This document shows, piece after piece, positions 8,107 to 16,222 of a stretch of 64,000 nt of DNA. The DNA is from UBA5239 sp040391785. GTDB lineage: Bacteria > Verrucomicrobiota > Lentisphaeria > Victivallales > Victivallaceae. The notes under the pieces are model-generated. The model was not told where the DNA came from, searched no databases, and worked only from the letters and a program-made list of their open reading frames with translations. Both the position numbers and the translations under genes were made by a program. The stretch spans positions 74,845 to 138,844 of the forward strand of contig JBEBXH010000004.1 of NCBI GenBank assembly GCA_040391785.1. Direction: 5' to 3'. The first letter of the stretch is position 1. Each line of letters begins with the position of its first letter.

Positions 8107-9089
8107 AATGTTAAATCCTTTACTGATAGGCGTTCGATCAACGACATTTTGAAACTGTATTTTTGAAGCGGCGCACCCGGGTTTTCCAGGCGGCAGATCA
8201 GGGCTTGGACGATCAATTCCGCGCCGCGGGCGAAATCCTGGTCAAAAGTGGTGAGGGGAGGGACCATGTACTGCGATTCATTCAGATTGTCATAACTGAG
8301 CAGCGAAATGTCCTCCGGCACGCGGCAGCCGCGCTCGTGGGCGGCCAGCAGCGCGCCGCTTGCCATGTGATCGCTGTGGACGATCAGCGCGGTCGGGCGC
8401 CGGGGACAGGAAAGAATCCGGTGCATGCTGTCGTAGCCGTTCTGGCTCCAGGCGGGGCTGTCGATGACCCAGTCGGGGTTGACCTCCAGTTTGAGGCGTT
8501 TCATTTCCGCGCGGATCGCCCGGTAGCGGATCTCCGGCAGGAAGCCGATGCAGCCGATATCGCGGTGCCCTTTTTCCGTCAGATACCGCACCGCGCGGGC
8601 ACCGAAATCCTTCTTGTCCGGGAACACGCAGTCGACGCCGCGATGTTCATTGCCGTAGACGATGACCGGGATGCCCTTGCCGGTGAGAAACGATTCGTAT
8701 TGGCAGGTGACGATGGCATCCACGTTGCGCAGCCGGACGCGCTCGAAGATATCGCGGTACGCCTTCAGCGGGTCGCGCGAAATATCCCAATACGCAAAAA
8801 GCCCGGTGTAGCCGCGCGCCGCCAGCATGATATCGAGCTTGATTCCCAGCTCATAATAAAAACTGTTCACCGCCGGGAAGAGGATGCCGACGCTGTACGT
8901 GCGGCGGGTGCTGAGCGCTTTGGCCGCGTAATTGGGCCGGTAATCGAGCGCGCGGACGGCTTCGGCCACCAACTGTCGCGTCCGGGCGCTGGCTTTGCAG
9001 TGTTCGGGGGCGCGTATGACCTTGCCCACCATCCCTTTCGAGAGTTGACAGTAGTCGGCGATATCCTGTAATGTAGTCGGTTTTTTCAT
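8103..9089 (-). CDS. LacI-family transcription repressor
   Basis: 328 aa. The N-terminal helix-turn-helix starts at residue 6 (TLQDIADYCQLSKGMVGKVI), followed by the hinge YRPNYAAKALSTRRTYSVGI. The rest is the sugar-binding periplasmic-binding-protein fold, with PTALIVHSDHMASGALLAA and ISLLSYDNLNESQYMVPPL. The HTH fixes the start at 9089, although no SD precedes it. The predicted -10 box ends only 8 nt upstream of the codon, so the message may be leaderless. It is co-transcribed with the downstream hydrolase and probably represses both in the absence of a (xylan-derived?) sugar. The operator sits in its promoter. Confidence 0.92.
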   Translation of the reverse strand: MKKPTTLQDIADYCQLSKGMVGKVIRAPEHCKASARTRQLVAEAVRALDYRPNYAAKALSTRRTYSVGILFPAVNSFYYELGIKLDIMLAARGYTGLFAYWDISRDPLKAYRDIFERVRLRNVDAIVTCQYESFLTGKGIPVIVYGNEHRGVDCVFPDKKDFGARAVRYLTEKGHRDIGCIGFLPEIRYRAIRAEMKRLKLEVNPDWVIDSPAWSQNGYDSMHRILSCPRRPTALIVHSDHMASGALLAAHERGCRVPEDISLLSYDNLNESQYMVPPLTTFDQDFARGAELIVQALICRLENPGAPLQKYSFKMSLIERLSVKDLTL

Positions 9090-9097
9090 GATACATT

Positions 9098-9126
9098 ACT
9101 ATAATGACACCGGTGTCATTTGTCAA
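9098..9126 (-). promoter_or_regulatory. LacI promoter with palindromic operator in the spacer
   Basis: Minus strand: -35 TTGACA (9126-9121), a 17-bp spacer, then -10 TATAGT (9103-9098). The perfect 18-bp palindrome AATGACACCGGTGTCATT (9103-9120) fills the spacer and has the central CG typical of LacI-family operators. Repressor bound here would occlude the promoter fully. The expected transcription start falls 2-4 nt before the ATG. Confidence 0.85.
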
Positions 9127-9159
9127 TGGGGCAAAGCATTTTTTTATTGGGGGGCTGGT

Positions 9160-9206
9160 ACACGGACGGACACTGAGATTTTGTACAAGTCCGTGTCCGT
9201 CCGTGT
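9160..9206. repeat. 14-bp inverted repeat built of GGACAC/GTCCGT units
   Basis: ACACGGACGGACAC (9160-9173) is the exact reverse complement of GTGTCCGTCCGTGT (9193-9206), with a 19-nt loop, and a further GTCCGTGT copy follows at 9209-9216. It lies between the SGNH gene's stop and the lacI promoter, so it may form the 3' structure of the SGNH transcript. No T-run follows, so it is not a standard terminator. Confidence 0.5.
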
Positions 9207-9225
9207 AAGTCCGTGTATCAGAAGC

Positions 9226-10296
9226 TTACTGGATCAGCTTGGCCACGGGGTCCAGCAGGCTTTCGGCCATGCGGTAGAAGCCGAGGTCGGTGGGGTGTAC
9301 GCCGTCCACGGTGCATTCGTCGTAATCATTGCCCAGCAGATGGCGGCCGTCCATGAAATGGATGTTCCGGTCGCCGGCCTGGCAGCGCCGGTTGACTTCG
9401 TCCATCTGCATCTGACGGCAGATCCTGGCGTTTTCGAAGTTCTCGCGGGCGTATAAGATGCGGGTGAGCACGAGGATCGGCATGGACGGATGATCGCGGC
9501 GCAGGATGTCGATGAACGCCGTGAGCCGCTGCGCAAAGAGGCCCGGATCGCCCGCGCAATTGGCCTCGCAGTCGATGATGAACAGGGCCGGATCGGCGAT
9601 TTCAGTGAGGATCTCGGCCAGTTCCGATTCGCACCGGCCGTTGCCGGAGAATCCGTAGTTCAGAAATTCGATATTCAGCTTGCGGCTGAGGATGTTGGTG
9701 AAGAGCATACCGGGACGGTTCGCACATCCGCCCTGGGTGATCGAGGTACCGTAAATCACCACCGGCTGTTCACGGACAAACGGTTTCGGCGCTTCGACTT
9801 TTGAGCCGTCGTCGAAGCCGAGCTCGATGGATTTGACGTGGTTATAAAGCGGGAAATTCAGCACGAAATCGCGCATTTCGGCCTTTTCCTCATTCATCAG
9901 TTCGTACGTGAGAACGCCTTCGTAAGTGCTGCGGCGCAGCGTCGACCAGAAACGTTCGCGCGTCGGTTCGCCCACATACAAATCCACGCCGCTCATGCCG
10001 GTGTCGGGCATGTGGTCCATCCGCGAGGCGACGCCATTGTCCAGCCGGACCACGATCCGCTTGCTGTCGGTGCGGAAACGCGCCTGGCCGCCGGCGGTAC
10101 AGTCCGCCAGCGTGTTGACGGCATCGGTGATCGGCCACGGGGATTCCTTCGGCAGCCGGCGGAAAATGCGGTCGCGCTTGTACCAGTTGAAGCCGCACAG
10201 TTTGAATGGTTTTTCGGCGGGGTCGTACCAGACGAGGCCATTCTCGTCGGCTTTTTTCACGGCCATGTATTGATCGAGTTTGGTGATTTCGCTCAT
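9226..10296 (-). CDS. SGNH/GDSL hydrolase with N-terminal GxDLY domain
   Basis: 356 aa from the second Met (10296), which has GGAG 9 nt upstream; an earlier Met at 10311 lacks an SD. Residues about 20-165 are a jelly-roll N-terminal domain with the hallmark GVDLY (103-107). Residues about 175-350 are the SGNH hydrolase: GTSITQGG with nucleophile Ser185, GFSGNG (block III glycine/asparagine) and DGVHPTDLGF with Asp331 and His334. This two-domain layout matches PF14607/PF14606 carbohydrate-ester hydrolases. No signal peptide is seen, so it probably acts in the cytosol on acylated sugars. It is a separate unit upstream of the lacI operon on the same strand. Confidence 0.88.
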   Translation of the reverse strand: MSEITKLDQYMAVKKADENGLVWYDPAEKPFKLCGFNWYKRDRIFRRLPKESPWPITDAVNTLADCTAGGQARFRTDSKRIVVRLDNGVASRMDHMPDTGMSGVDLYVGEPTRERFWSTLRRSTYEGVLTYELMNEEKAEMRDFVLNFPLYNHVKSIELGFDDGSKVEAPKPFVREQPVVIYGTSITQGGCANRPGMLFTNILSRKLNIEFLNYGFSGNGRCESELAEILTEIADPALFIIDCEANCAGDPGLFAQRLTAFIDILRRDHPSMPILVLTRILYARENFENARICRQMQMDEVNRRCQAGDRNIHFMDGRHLLGNDYDECTVDGVHPTDLGFYRMAESLLDPVAKLIQ

Positions 10297-10430
10297 GATG
10301 AATAACTCCATATTTAGTGAAGATTTCCATTAATGTATCAGTCCGGGCAACTTAATCAAATCCGTGAAAAGCAAATTTTCGGGAAAATCACGGGTATGTT
10401 TTCAACACTTTTTTCACCACGGAATACGCG

Positions 10431-10473
10431 GAAAGCACGGAACCCGGCTCAGGTGTTTGGATTCCGTGCTTTC
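10431..10473. repeat. 12-bp inverted repeat downstream of the chelatase operon
   Basis: GAAAGCACGGAA (10431-10442) pairs exactly with TTCCGTGCTTTC (10462-10473), with a 19-nt loop. It starts about 20 nt past the stop of the CobN-like gene. The left arm continues a CACGGAA/ACGCGGAA run of CACGGA-type units, a kind of dispersed intergenic repeat. It may mark the operon's 3' end, but it lacks a T-run on the minus strand. Confidence 0.5.
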
Positions 10474-10493
10474 GGATATGGGGTTAGTTCAGG

Positions 10494-13400
10494 TCAATCG
10501 TCCTCGTGTTTGCGGCGGGAGTGATTGCCCCACCAGACCGCGCCGATGCCGATCAGGATGATTATGCCGACCATGATGATGGCGGTTTTGTTTTCCAGGA
10601 TCGTGGTCAGGACCGGGGGCGGTTCGGGCTTCTGCTCTTTCAGCGTCATGCCTTCGACTTTTTCCAGTTCCTGCTGCCCTTCGGCGGAGCGGTTGCGAAT
10701 CTTGTCGATTGCTTCGGAGTAGGCGGCGTTGTTCGTCTGTTTCTCGATGAACTCGCGGAGTTTGGCGTTGTTGCAGACGAAGGTACTGCAGCCGGGGTTG
10801 TGTTTGGTGACTAGTTCGGTGTGGAGCTCGGCGATCTGCTTGATGGTTTCCGCGTCGGCCTGCCACAGATCCTTGCGGATGGTTTCGAGCATCACTGCGG
10901 TCATTTCCTGCAGCGCGTAGGGGTTTTTCGTCTCGAAATATTCGCGCATTTTCAGGTCGTGGACGTCGTCGACGAATACTTTTTTGTATTCTTCCCACAG
11001 GTGATCCTTCAGCATGTCGGGCTTCATCACTTCCCAGCCGTAGGTGTTGCGGAAAACTTCGGCGAAGGTCGCCGCGCCGCTGGGGCCCTCTTCCATCATC
11101 TCTTTCAGATATTTGGGGTTCAGCACGGTGGTGCGGGCCTCGACCATGGCGGCCTGTCCGGCCTCCTGGATTTTGGCGCGCCCGGGTGTTCGCAGATCGT
11201 TGAAATAAGCGTCCGGTTCCTTGCCGGTCACGTGACGGACGGTGAGGTTGATTCCGCCCATGAATTCATACACGTGGTCGAGCGACAGCGGCCCCCAGGT
11301 ATTGGAGGAGCGCGAATGTACCACGGTGTCGGTATTCTGCAGCGCGGCCTTGAACACGCCGGGGAAGTGCTCGCCCCAGTGTTCGTCGGTGTACAGCGCG
11401 CCCATGTTGTTCAAATAACGTTCTGCGATGTCTTTGGTGTCTTCCCAGCTGTCGCCGGCCTGCACCATGCCGGTGATGCCGGTGCCGAAGCCGCCGTTCA
11501 GACCGCCGAAAATACGGGCATTGGCGAGTGCGCGCGCCTGCTCGGGGGAGAAGCCCTGTTCGAGCATGACTTTGGCGGCGGCGTCGGAGCCCTCGACCAC
11601 GTAGTTGACGAACTCGCATTTAGGAGCTTCGGCGGCGAGTTTGACGGCTTTGTCGATCAGCCGCATGCGGCTGGTGGCGGCGCCGCGGAACTGGCCGGAG
11701 GTCTGCACGATCACGTCGATGCGCGGGCGCTTCAGTACTTCGTTCGGAATCAGCTTTACGTCCTGGACGCGGCCGCGCGAATCCCACACCGGCTCTACGC
11801 CGAGCAGGAAAAAGATTTCGCCGATGTTGGTGCCCTGGGTGCGGATGAATTCACCGCCCCACAGCGAAAACGCGACTTTTTTAGGATAATCGCCGGTGGT
11901 TTTGATTTTTTCGGCGATCAGGGCCTCGGCGAGTTTTTTGCCCACGGCATAACTCTCGCGGGTCGGGGTGCGGTCGGGGTCGATGCCGTAGAGATTGCGT
12001 CCGGTCGGCACCGCCGAGGGATTGGCCACGGGGTCGCCGCCGGGGGAGGGCATCAGGTACCCGCCGCTGAAGGCATTGACCATGGCGTTCAATTCGAGTT
12101 CGGTCGAGGCGATCAAATCGGTACGGGCGCGGATGGCTTCCGGCACCGGTTCGGCCTTTGGTTTGTCATAACCGCTGCTTGCGGCCATACCGCCGCGCCT
12201 GCCGCGATTGCCGCCGCTTTGCATAGCTTTCTGGCGCTCTTCGGGCGACATGGCTTCGAAGGCGGCGCGCATACCCTCGGGCATCCGTTCCAAAGCGGTT
12301 TTCATCTGTTCCCCGGTCATCGCGGGACGCCCGGCGGGGGCTTCATCTACTGCCTTGGGGGCAGGGGGCGGAGCGTCGAAGGCGGAGGCGATCATTTCAT
12401 GGGCGCGCTCGACGTATTGGTCGAAAATAACGTTGCGGTCGCGGTCGGATTCCTGAACCTTGCCGGCCTTCAGGTCGTCGTTGAAAAGCCGGCCGGCCAC
12501 GGCGTCGACCATCATCAGTGTGGCGGTTTCGTCCGCTTCTTCCCTGCTGTACGGACGGCCGATCACGTAAAGGCCGCGGTTGACCTTGGCGCTTTCGATT
12601 TCGTGGAGGTGGTTATGAATCAGTTCGAGGTCGGCATCGCTCAGCTCGCCTTTGGCGAAACCTTCGCTGAAGCAGATTTCCTCATCGAGTTTATCCTTTT
12701 TGACGAATTCGATAATCGATTTTCTGTATTCGCCTTTGAGCACAGGATCTTCGGCGACTTCGAGGTCGTGGATTTTCGTGTGCAGATCGGTAAAATTGCC
12801 GTACAAACCGGAGTTCATGAAGGGGGCGGTCAGGTGGCTGACCATGGTCGCGTAACTGCGGCGCTTGGCGATCAGCGCTTCGCCGACGTTGTTGATCACG
12901 TAGAGATAATAATGCGGCATTTCGCCGACCAGCGCGTCGGGCCAGTCGTAGCTGGAGAGCGCGACCTGTTTCCACGGGGTGAATTCGAGGCTGCCGTGTG
13001 TGCCGAAATGCATCATGGCGTCCGCCTCGAAGCCGTAGCGAATCCACAGGTACGTCGCCAGATAACTGTGCGGCGGAGCCTGTTTCACGCCGTGGATAAT
13101 CTGATTGGTGTTGCCGCCCACGCCGGGGAGGCCCTGCGGGATCAGCACGATGTTGCCAAAGCGCAGATGACCGATGGCGAGTTTGCCCTGATGCGTGAAG
13201 TAGCGGCCGAAGCCGGTGCCGAATGCATCCTCGACTTCTTTAAACAGGTCGCCGGGCAGGGCTTTTTTGACCCAGTCGAGGTACTGCTCGTAGCCGACGT
13301 ATTCGACTTTGGCGATCTTGATGAATTCCTCGAAAGCGCCCTCAGCGTAAGTACCGAATACGGCGGCGTTCTGCTGGATTTGTTTATTGAGGTCTTCCGG

Positions 13401-14612
13401 GGTGGCGGGCAGCTCGCCGGTATTGAATCCGGCCTTTTGCAGATGCTTCAAGGTGTTCAGGATCGAATCGCCGACTTCGAGGCCGCTGGCGGAAAGCGCG
13501 TTCTGGCCGGGGCCCTTGTAGTAGACGATGGCGATTTTCTTGTCGGCGTTGGCCTTGCGCTGCAGCGTCAGGGTTTTGCGGATCATTTCGGAGAAGCGCT
13601 CGACGCGGTCGGGAATCATCCGGTACTCCATCAGCCCGCGGGCATTCGGGAACAATGCGCTGAGCACATACGGCACCGCCGCTCCGTCGAGTTCCGGCAT
13701 AATCACGCTCTGACTGAGCATACCGCCGGTCATGCCGCGCTGGTCCTTGAGAAATTCATCGTATGGCTGCATGGCCTTGATCGGAGCATATAATGGAATA
13801 TTGTGTTCCTTGAGGTAGGCGATGGCGGCGTCCGGGTCGCTCATCGAGAAGCGCCCGTGGGGCTGGTAAACGACCAGATTCGGTTTGACTTTCTGCAGTG
13901 TGGGCACGGAGGCCATGCCATTGGCGGCGACCACGTTGATGCCGCGTTTTTCCAGTGCCTTGATCAGCTCGACCAGACTGCCGCCGCCGTTGCCGCCGAA
14001 GATGCAGACGGTGGGATTTTCTTCCTTGTAAATGCCGGTCTTTTTGTAGTATTCGATAAACTCTTCGTAGGTCTTGAATCCCTTTTCCTCGTCGGTGTGA
14101 AAGAATGCGTAACGTTCCTGTTTCTGAGGCGGTTCGACCGGATCGCCAAAGAGGATTTTGCCGTCGAGTTCGCGGCGGCTGTAGTTCAGCAGATTGCGGA
14201 AATTGTCCTTGCCGCCGCCGAAGTAGCCGCGCACGGTTTCGGACTGCTTTTCGGAGAGCGTATTGAGGCCGGTTTCCTGGCGGGTGGAGGCGGTCACGTA
14301 GATCGGCACCTTGCGGGCGGCCAGTTGCTCGATCATCGTCTGCTGCTGTTCATTGAACTTCAGCCCCATGCCGAAGAAATAGATGACGTCGAACTGCTTC
14401 AGCACCGCCGGGTCGGTTTTGTCGTTCCAGGCGACGGGTTTGACCTTGATCATGGGGTGGATTTTCTGGTCGAGCTGCGGAGCCAGCATGTACTCCGGGT
14501 AATTGACCATGGCGATGCAGGTGGGCGAAGCGAACTTGAAGTAGACTCCGGCCAGGGCGAGGATCAGCGCCAGTGCGATGACGGCGCCGGTCAGGAACTT
14601 GTTCTTTTTCAT
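10494..14612 (-). CDS. Membrane-anchored CobN/BchH-family chelatase, HmuS-like (putative haem dechelatase)
   Basis: 1372 aa, large as expected for class I chelatase H/CobN subunits. Family stretches include RMIPDRVERFSEMIRKTL, then MMHFGTHGSLEFTPWKQ, and SLWGGEFIRTQGTNIGEI. Unlike cytosolic CobN it has an N-terminal membrane helix (about 7-27) and a C-terminal one (TAIIMVGIIILIGIGAVWWG) followed by a basic tail, so the body is probably periplasmic. A proline/methionine/glycine-rich insert (about 755-840, with RGRRGGM) interrupts the chelatase core. It is the last gene of the operon and overlaps the DUF2149 gene by 4 nt. CobN-like + DUF2149 + MotA/TolQ/ExbB is the hmu arrangement of Bacteroidota, where HmuS removes iron from haem. 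That role is inferred; cobalt chelation is the alternative, but no CobS/CobT is present. Confidence 0.8.
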   Translation of the reverse strand: MKKNKFLTGAVIALALILALAGVYFKFASPTCIAMVNYPEYMLAPQLDQKIHPMIKVKPVAWNDKTDPAVLKQFDVIYFFGMGLKFNEQQQTMIEQLAARKVPIYVTASTRQETGLNTLSEKQSETVRGYFGGGKDNFRNLLNYSRRELDGKILFGDPVEPPQKQERYAFFHTDEEKGFKTYEEFIEYYKKTGIYKEENPTVCIFGGNGGGSLVELIKALEKRGINVVAANGMASVPTLQKVKPNLVVYQPHGRFSMSDPDAAIAYLKEHNIPLYAPIKAMQPYDEFLKDQRGMTGGMLSQSVIMPELDGAAVPYVLSALFPNARGLMEYRMIPDRVERFSEMIRKTLTLQRKANADKKIAIVYYKGPGQNALSASGLEVGDSILNTLKHLQKAGFNTGELPATPEDLNKQIQQNAAVFGTYAEGAFEEFIKIAKVEYVGYEQYLDWVKKALPGDLFKEVEDAFGTGFGRYFTHQGKLAIGHLRFGNIVLIPQGLPGVGGNTNQIIHGVKQAPPHSYLATYLWIRYGFEADAMMHFGTHGSLEFTPWKQVALSSYDWPDALVGEMPHYYLYVINNVGEALIAKRRSYATMVSHLTAPFMNSGLYGNFTDLHTKIHDLEVAEDPVLKGEYRKSIIEFVKKDKLDEEICFSEGFAKGELSDADLELIHNHLHEIESAKVNRGLYVIGRPYSREEADETATLMMVDAVAGRLFNDDLKAGKVQESDRDRNVIFDQYVERAHEMIASAFDAPPPAPKAVDEAPAGRPAMTGEQMKTALERMPEGMRAAFEAMSPEERQKAMQSGGNRGRRGGMAASSGYDKPKAEPVPEAIRARTDLIASTELELNAMVNAFSGGYLMPSPGGDPVANPSAVPTGRNLYGIDPDRTPTRESYAVGKKLAEALIAEKIKTTGDYPKKVAFSLWGGEFIRTQGTNIGEIFFLLGVEPVWDSRGRVQDVKLIPNEVLKRPRIDVIVQTSGQFRGAATSRMRLIDKAVKLAAEAPKCEFVNYVVEGSDAAAKVMLEQGFSPEQARALANARIFGGLNGGFGTGITGMVQAGDSWEDTKDIAERYLNNMGALYTDEHWGEHFPGVFKAALQNTDTVVHSRSSNTWGPLSLDHVYEFMGGINLTVRHVTGKEPDAYFNDLRTPGRAKIQEAGQAAMVEARTTVLNPKYLKEMMEEGPSGAATFAEVFRNTYGWEVMKPDMLKDHLWEEYKKVFVDDVHDLKMREYFETKNPYALQEMTAVMLETIRKDLWQADAETIKQIAELHTELVTKHNPGCSTFVCNNAKLREFIEKQTNNAAYSEAIDKIRNRSAEGQQELEKVEGMTLKEQKPEPPPVLTTILENKTAIIMVGIIILIGIGAVWWGNHSRRKHEDD

Positions 14613-14950
14613 TTGTTCTCCGGTACATAAATGATTTCGCCGCTTTCCAGGCGGTAGGCGATGCCGACGCGCTCGCCTTTGCCGGAGCCGGAGGAATTCT
14701 CCGACTTGAAGCGTGAAACTTTGTTGTCTTTTTTGACGATGATTTCCATGTCGGGCTTGCCGGCGTTTTTCACGTAAGTGACGTCCTCGGCGGTGAGGAA
14801 TTCGGTCATGCGGCTTTGGATGACGAAGGCCACCATCAGCGCCACGGCGAACACCATGGCGGCGTCGAAGAGGTTGACGAGGCCGCTCATCGGATCGCCG
14901 GCGTCGTCATCGCTGAATGCGTCGTCATAACGGTTCCGTTTTCGCTTCAT
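14609..14950 (-). CDS. DUF2149 protein, ExbD-like topology
   Basis: 113 aa. It begins with a charged cytosolic stretch, then the typical DPMSGLVNLFDAAMVFAVAL, which contains one membrane helix (about 22-43). A small periplasmic domain follows, with KNAGKPDMEIIVKK and a YRLESGEIIYVPE ending. This matches DUF2149 (PF09919), found beside CobN-like and ExbB-like genes. Its layout is that of an ExbD/TolR partner, so it may pair with the adjacent MotA/TolQ/ExbB protein. Both ends overlap neighbours by 4 nt, which points to strict coupled translation. Confidence 0.85.
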   Translation of the reverse strand: MKRKRNRYDDAFSDDDAGDPMSGLVNLFDAAMVFAVALMVAFVIQSRMTEFLTAEDVTYVKNAGKPDMEIIVKKDNKVSRFKSENSSGSGKGERVGIAYRLESGEIIYVPENK

Positions 14951-15528
14951 TCTTCCACTCCGTGCAGGTCGAGTGCATAGCGCAGTCCGGCGATTTCGTC
15001 CTTGTACCAGTGGCGCTTGACCGAGTAAACCAGCATTTCCACACCGGAAATCACAACCCCGATCACCGTGGTGGCGAATGCGATCTGCATGTTGTAGGCC
15101 ATCGATGCGATATCACCGGAAGCGAGTCCCGCGAGGGCGGGGCCCATCGGGATCAGCGTGCCCATCAGCCCGAGCATCGGGGCGATTTTCATCACGTACT
15201 TGGCGCGCTCCAATTCGTGCTCGTATTTCTGCGAAATGTCGAAAATGGCTTTTTCGCAATGGGTGGTGTTCCAGCCGAGGTCGATCAGCTCTTTCAGATG
15301 ACGGGCGAAAACGCCGCGGCCGAGGACGGCCGGATCGATCGCGCCGCCGCCGCGCAGCGTGCGCATGATTTCGTCGCGCTTATGGCGCTGCTTCAGCAGC
15401 AGCAGGTAACTCGAACAGAAACTTCCCAGCTCCACCAGAGCCATCAGCATACCCGCCAGCAATAGGACAATTACCGGCAGCATAAAGCTGTTGGAAACCC
15501 AGTTTAAAACTTCACTCAGCATACTCAT
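14947..15528 (-). CDS. MotA/TolQ/ExbB-family proton channel
   Basis: 193 aa with three predicted membrane helices: about 16-37, then one near 120-140 in the MKIAPMLGLMGTLIPMGPAL block diagnostic of ExbB/TolQ, and one near 155-175 (FATTVIGVVISGVEMLVYSV). These proteins conduct protons and convert the proton motive force to mechanical work with an ExbD/TolR-like partner, probably the DUF2149 protein here. It overlaps the upstream membrane-protein gene by 17 nt and the DUF2149 gene by 4 nt. It probably energises the anchored CobN-like protein or an unseen outer-membrane transporter (inference). Confidence 0.88.
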   Translation of the reverse strand: MSMLSEVLNWVSNSFMLPVIVLLLAGMLMALVELGSFCSSYLLLLKQRHKRDEIMRTLRGGGAIDPAVLGRGVFARHLKELIDLGWNTTHCEKAIFDISQKYEHELERAKYVMKIAPMLGLMGTLIPMGPALAGLASGDIASMAYNMQIAFATTVIGVVISGVEMLVYSVKRHWYKDEIAGLRYALDLHGVEE

Positions 15529-16222
15529 ATCGTTTTTGTCTCCTTTTCTCCATGAATATTTTGAAATAATAAGTAACGAATGTCATGAATCCGACCAGCA
15601 GGACAATCACTCCGATGACGCCCAGGTCGCGTACGGCGATACCGCCGACTTCGATGCCGCTGATCCGGCTCGTGGCCACCACCGGCAGGAACACCGCCAG
15701 CATCAGCAACAGCCAGCCGGCGTTCAGCGCCGAGGCGGTCCGTTTGAGGCGGGTCCGGCGAGCCAGCGCGATCAACTCTGTGAGGCCGATCATCGCCACC
15801 GCGAAACCGCCCGCCACGGCCCAGGTCAGCGTGTTGAAACTGTAGCGCGTCAGATGGTTGAACGCCATCGACAGCAGGTACAGCGCCGCCACCGGCATCA
15901 GTACCGACGGCAGCAGCGCCACGTATTTCCAGTAGTGCTTCTTCTCCTCCAGCTCGATTTCCTTGACCAGCGAAACGCCGATCACCAGCGCCAGCAGCTC
16001 CTGAACCACCACCAGCGTGCAAAGGTCGATCAGGTTGTTGCCGTCGTTGAGGTACGCGGTGATGTCCTGCAGATTGAGTGCGGCGATGCGCTTCTGCAGG
16101 AAAAACACCGGCAGTGCCGCCAGCAACGGCAGTGCGTAACGGAGAAGGCGCGGCAGCAAGGTGAGTTTGATCGCACTCTGGAGGCATGCCGCCGCTAAGA
16201 TTGTGAGGATGAAATATTCCAT
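15512..16222 (-). CDS. Polytopic membrane protein of the hmu-like operon, function unknown
   Basis: 236 aa with about six hydrophobic segments (near 4-20, 29-42, 65-85, 103-120, 135-152, 168-183 and 200-220) and a basic C-terminus. I do not recognise a family from motifs. Its place between the small anchored protein and the ExbB-like channel, with 0-nt spacing upstream and a 17-nt overlap downstream, makes it an integral part of the tetrapyrrole operon. It may be the counterpart of the uncharacterised membrane component in Bacteroidota hmu operons (inference), for example for passage of haem or porphyrin. Confidence 0.7.
   Translation of the reverse strand: MEYFILTILAAACLQSAIKLTLLPRLLRYALPLLAALPVFFLQKRIAALNLQDITAYLNDGNNLIDLCTLVVVQELLALVIGVSLVKEIELEEKKHYWKYVALLPSVLMPVAALYLLSMAFNHLTRYSFNTLTWAVAGGFAVAMIGLTELIALARRTRLKRTASALNAGWLLLMLAVFLPVVATSRISGIEVGGIAVRDLGVIGVIVLLVGFMTFVTYYFKIFMEKRRQKRYEYAE

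Noticed and set aside
6253..8166. 637-codon plus-strand ORF opposite the esterase gene
   Set aside because: Antisense shadow; the minus strand carries complete catalytic motifs and an ATGA overlap with lacI.
10821..13793. 990-codon plus-strand ORF opposite the CobN-like gene
   Set aside because: It is the antisense shadow of a well-supported chelatase gene; its translation is low in recognisable motifs and it has no promoter or SD context.
10494..14612. Plain cobalamin-pathway CobN annotation
   Set aside because: Two membrane anchors, the DUF2149/ExbB neighbours, FeoB and a DtxR regulator, and no cobalamin genes nearby favour the hmu-type reading, although I cannot exclude it.
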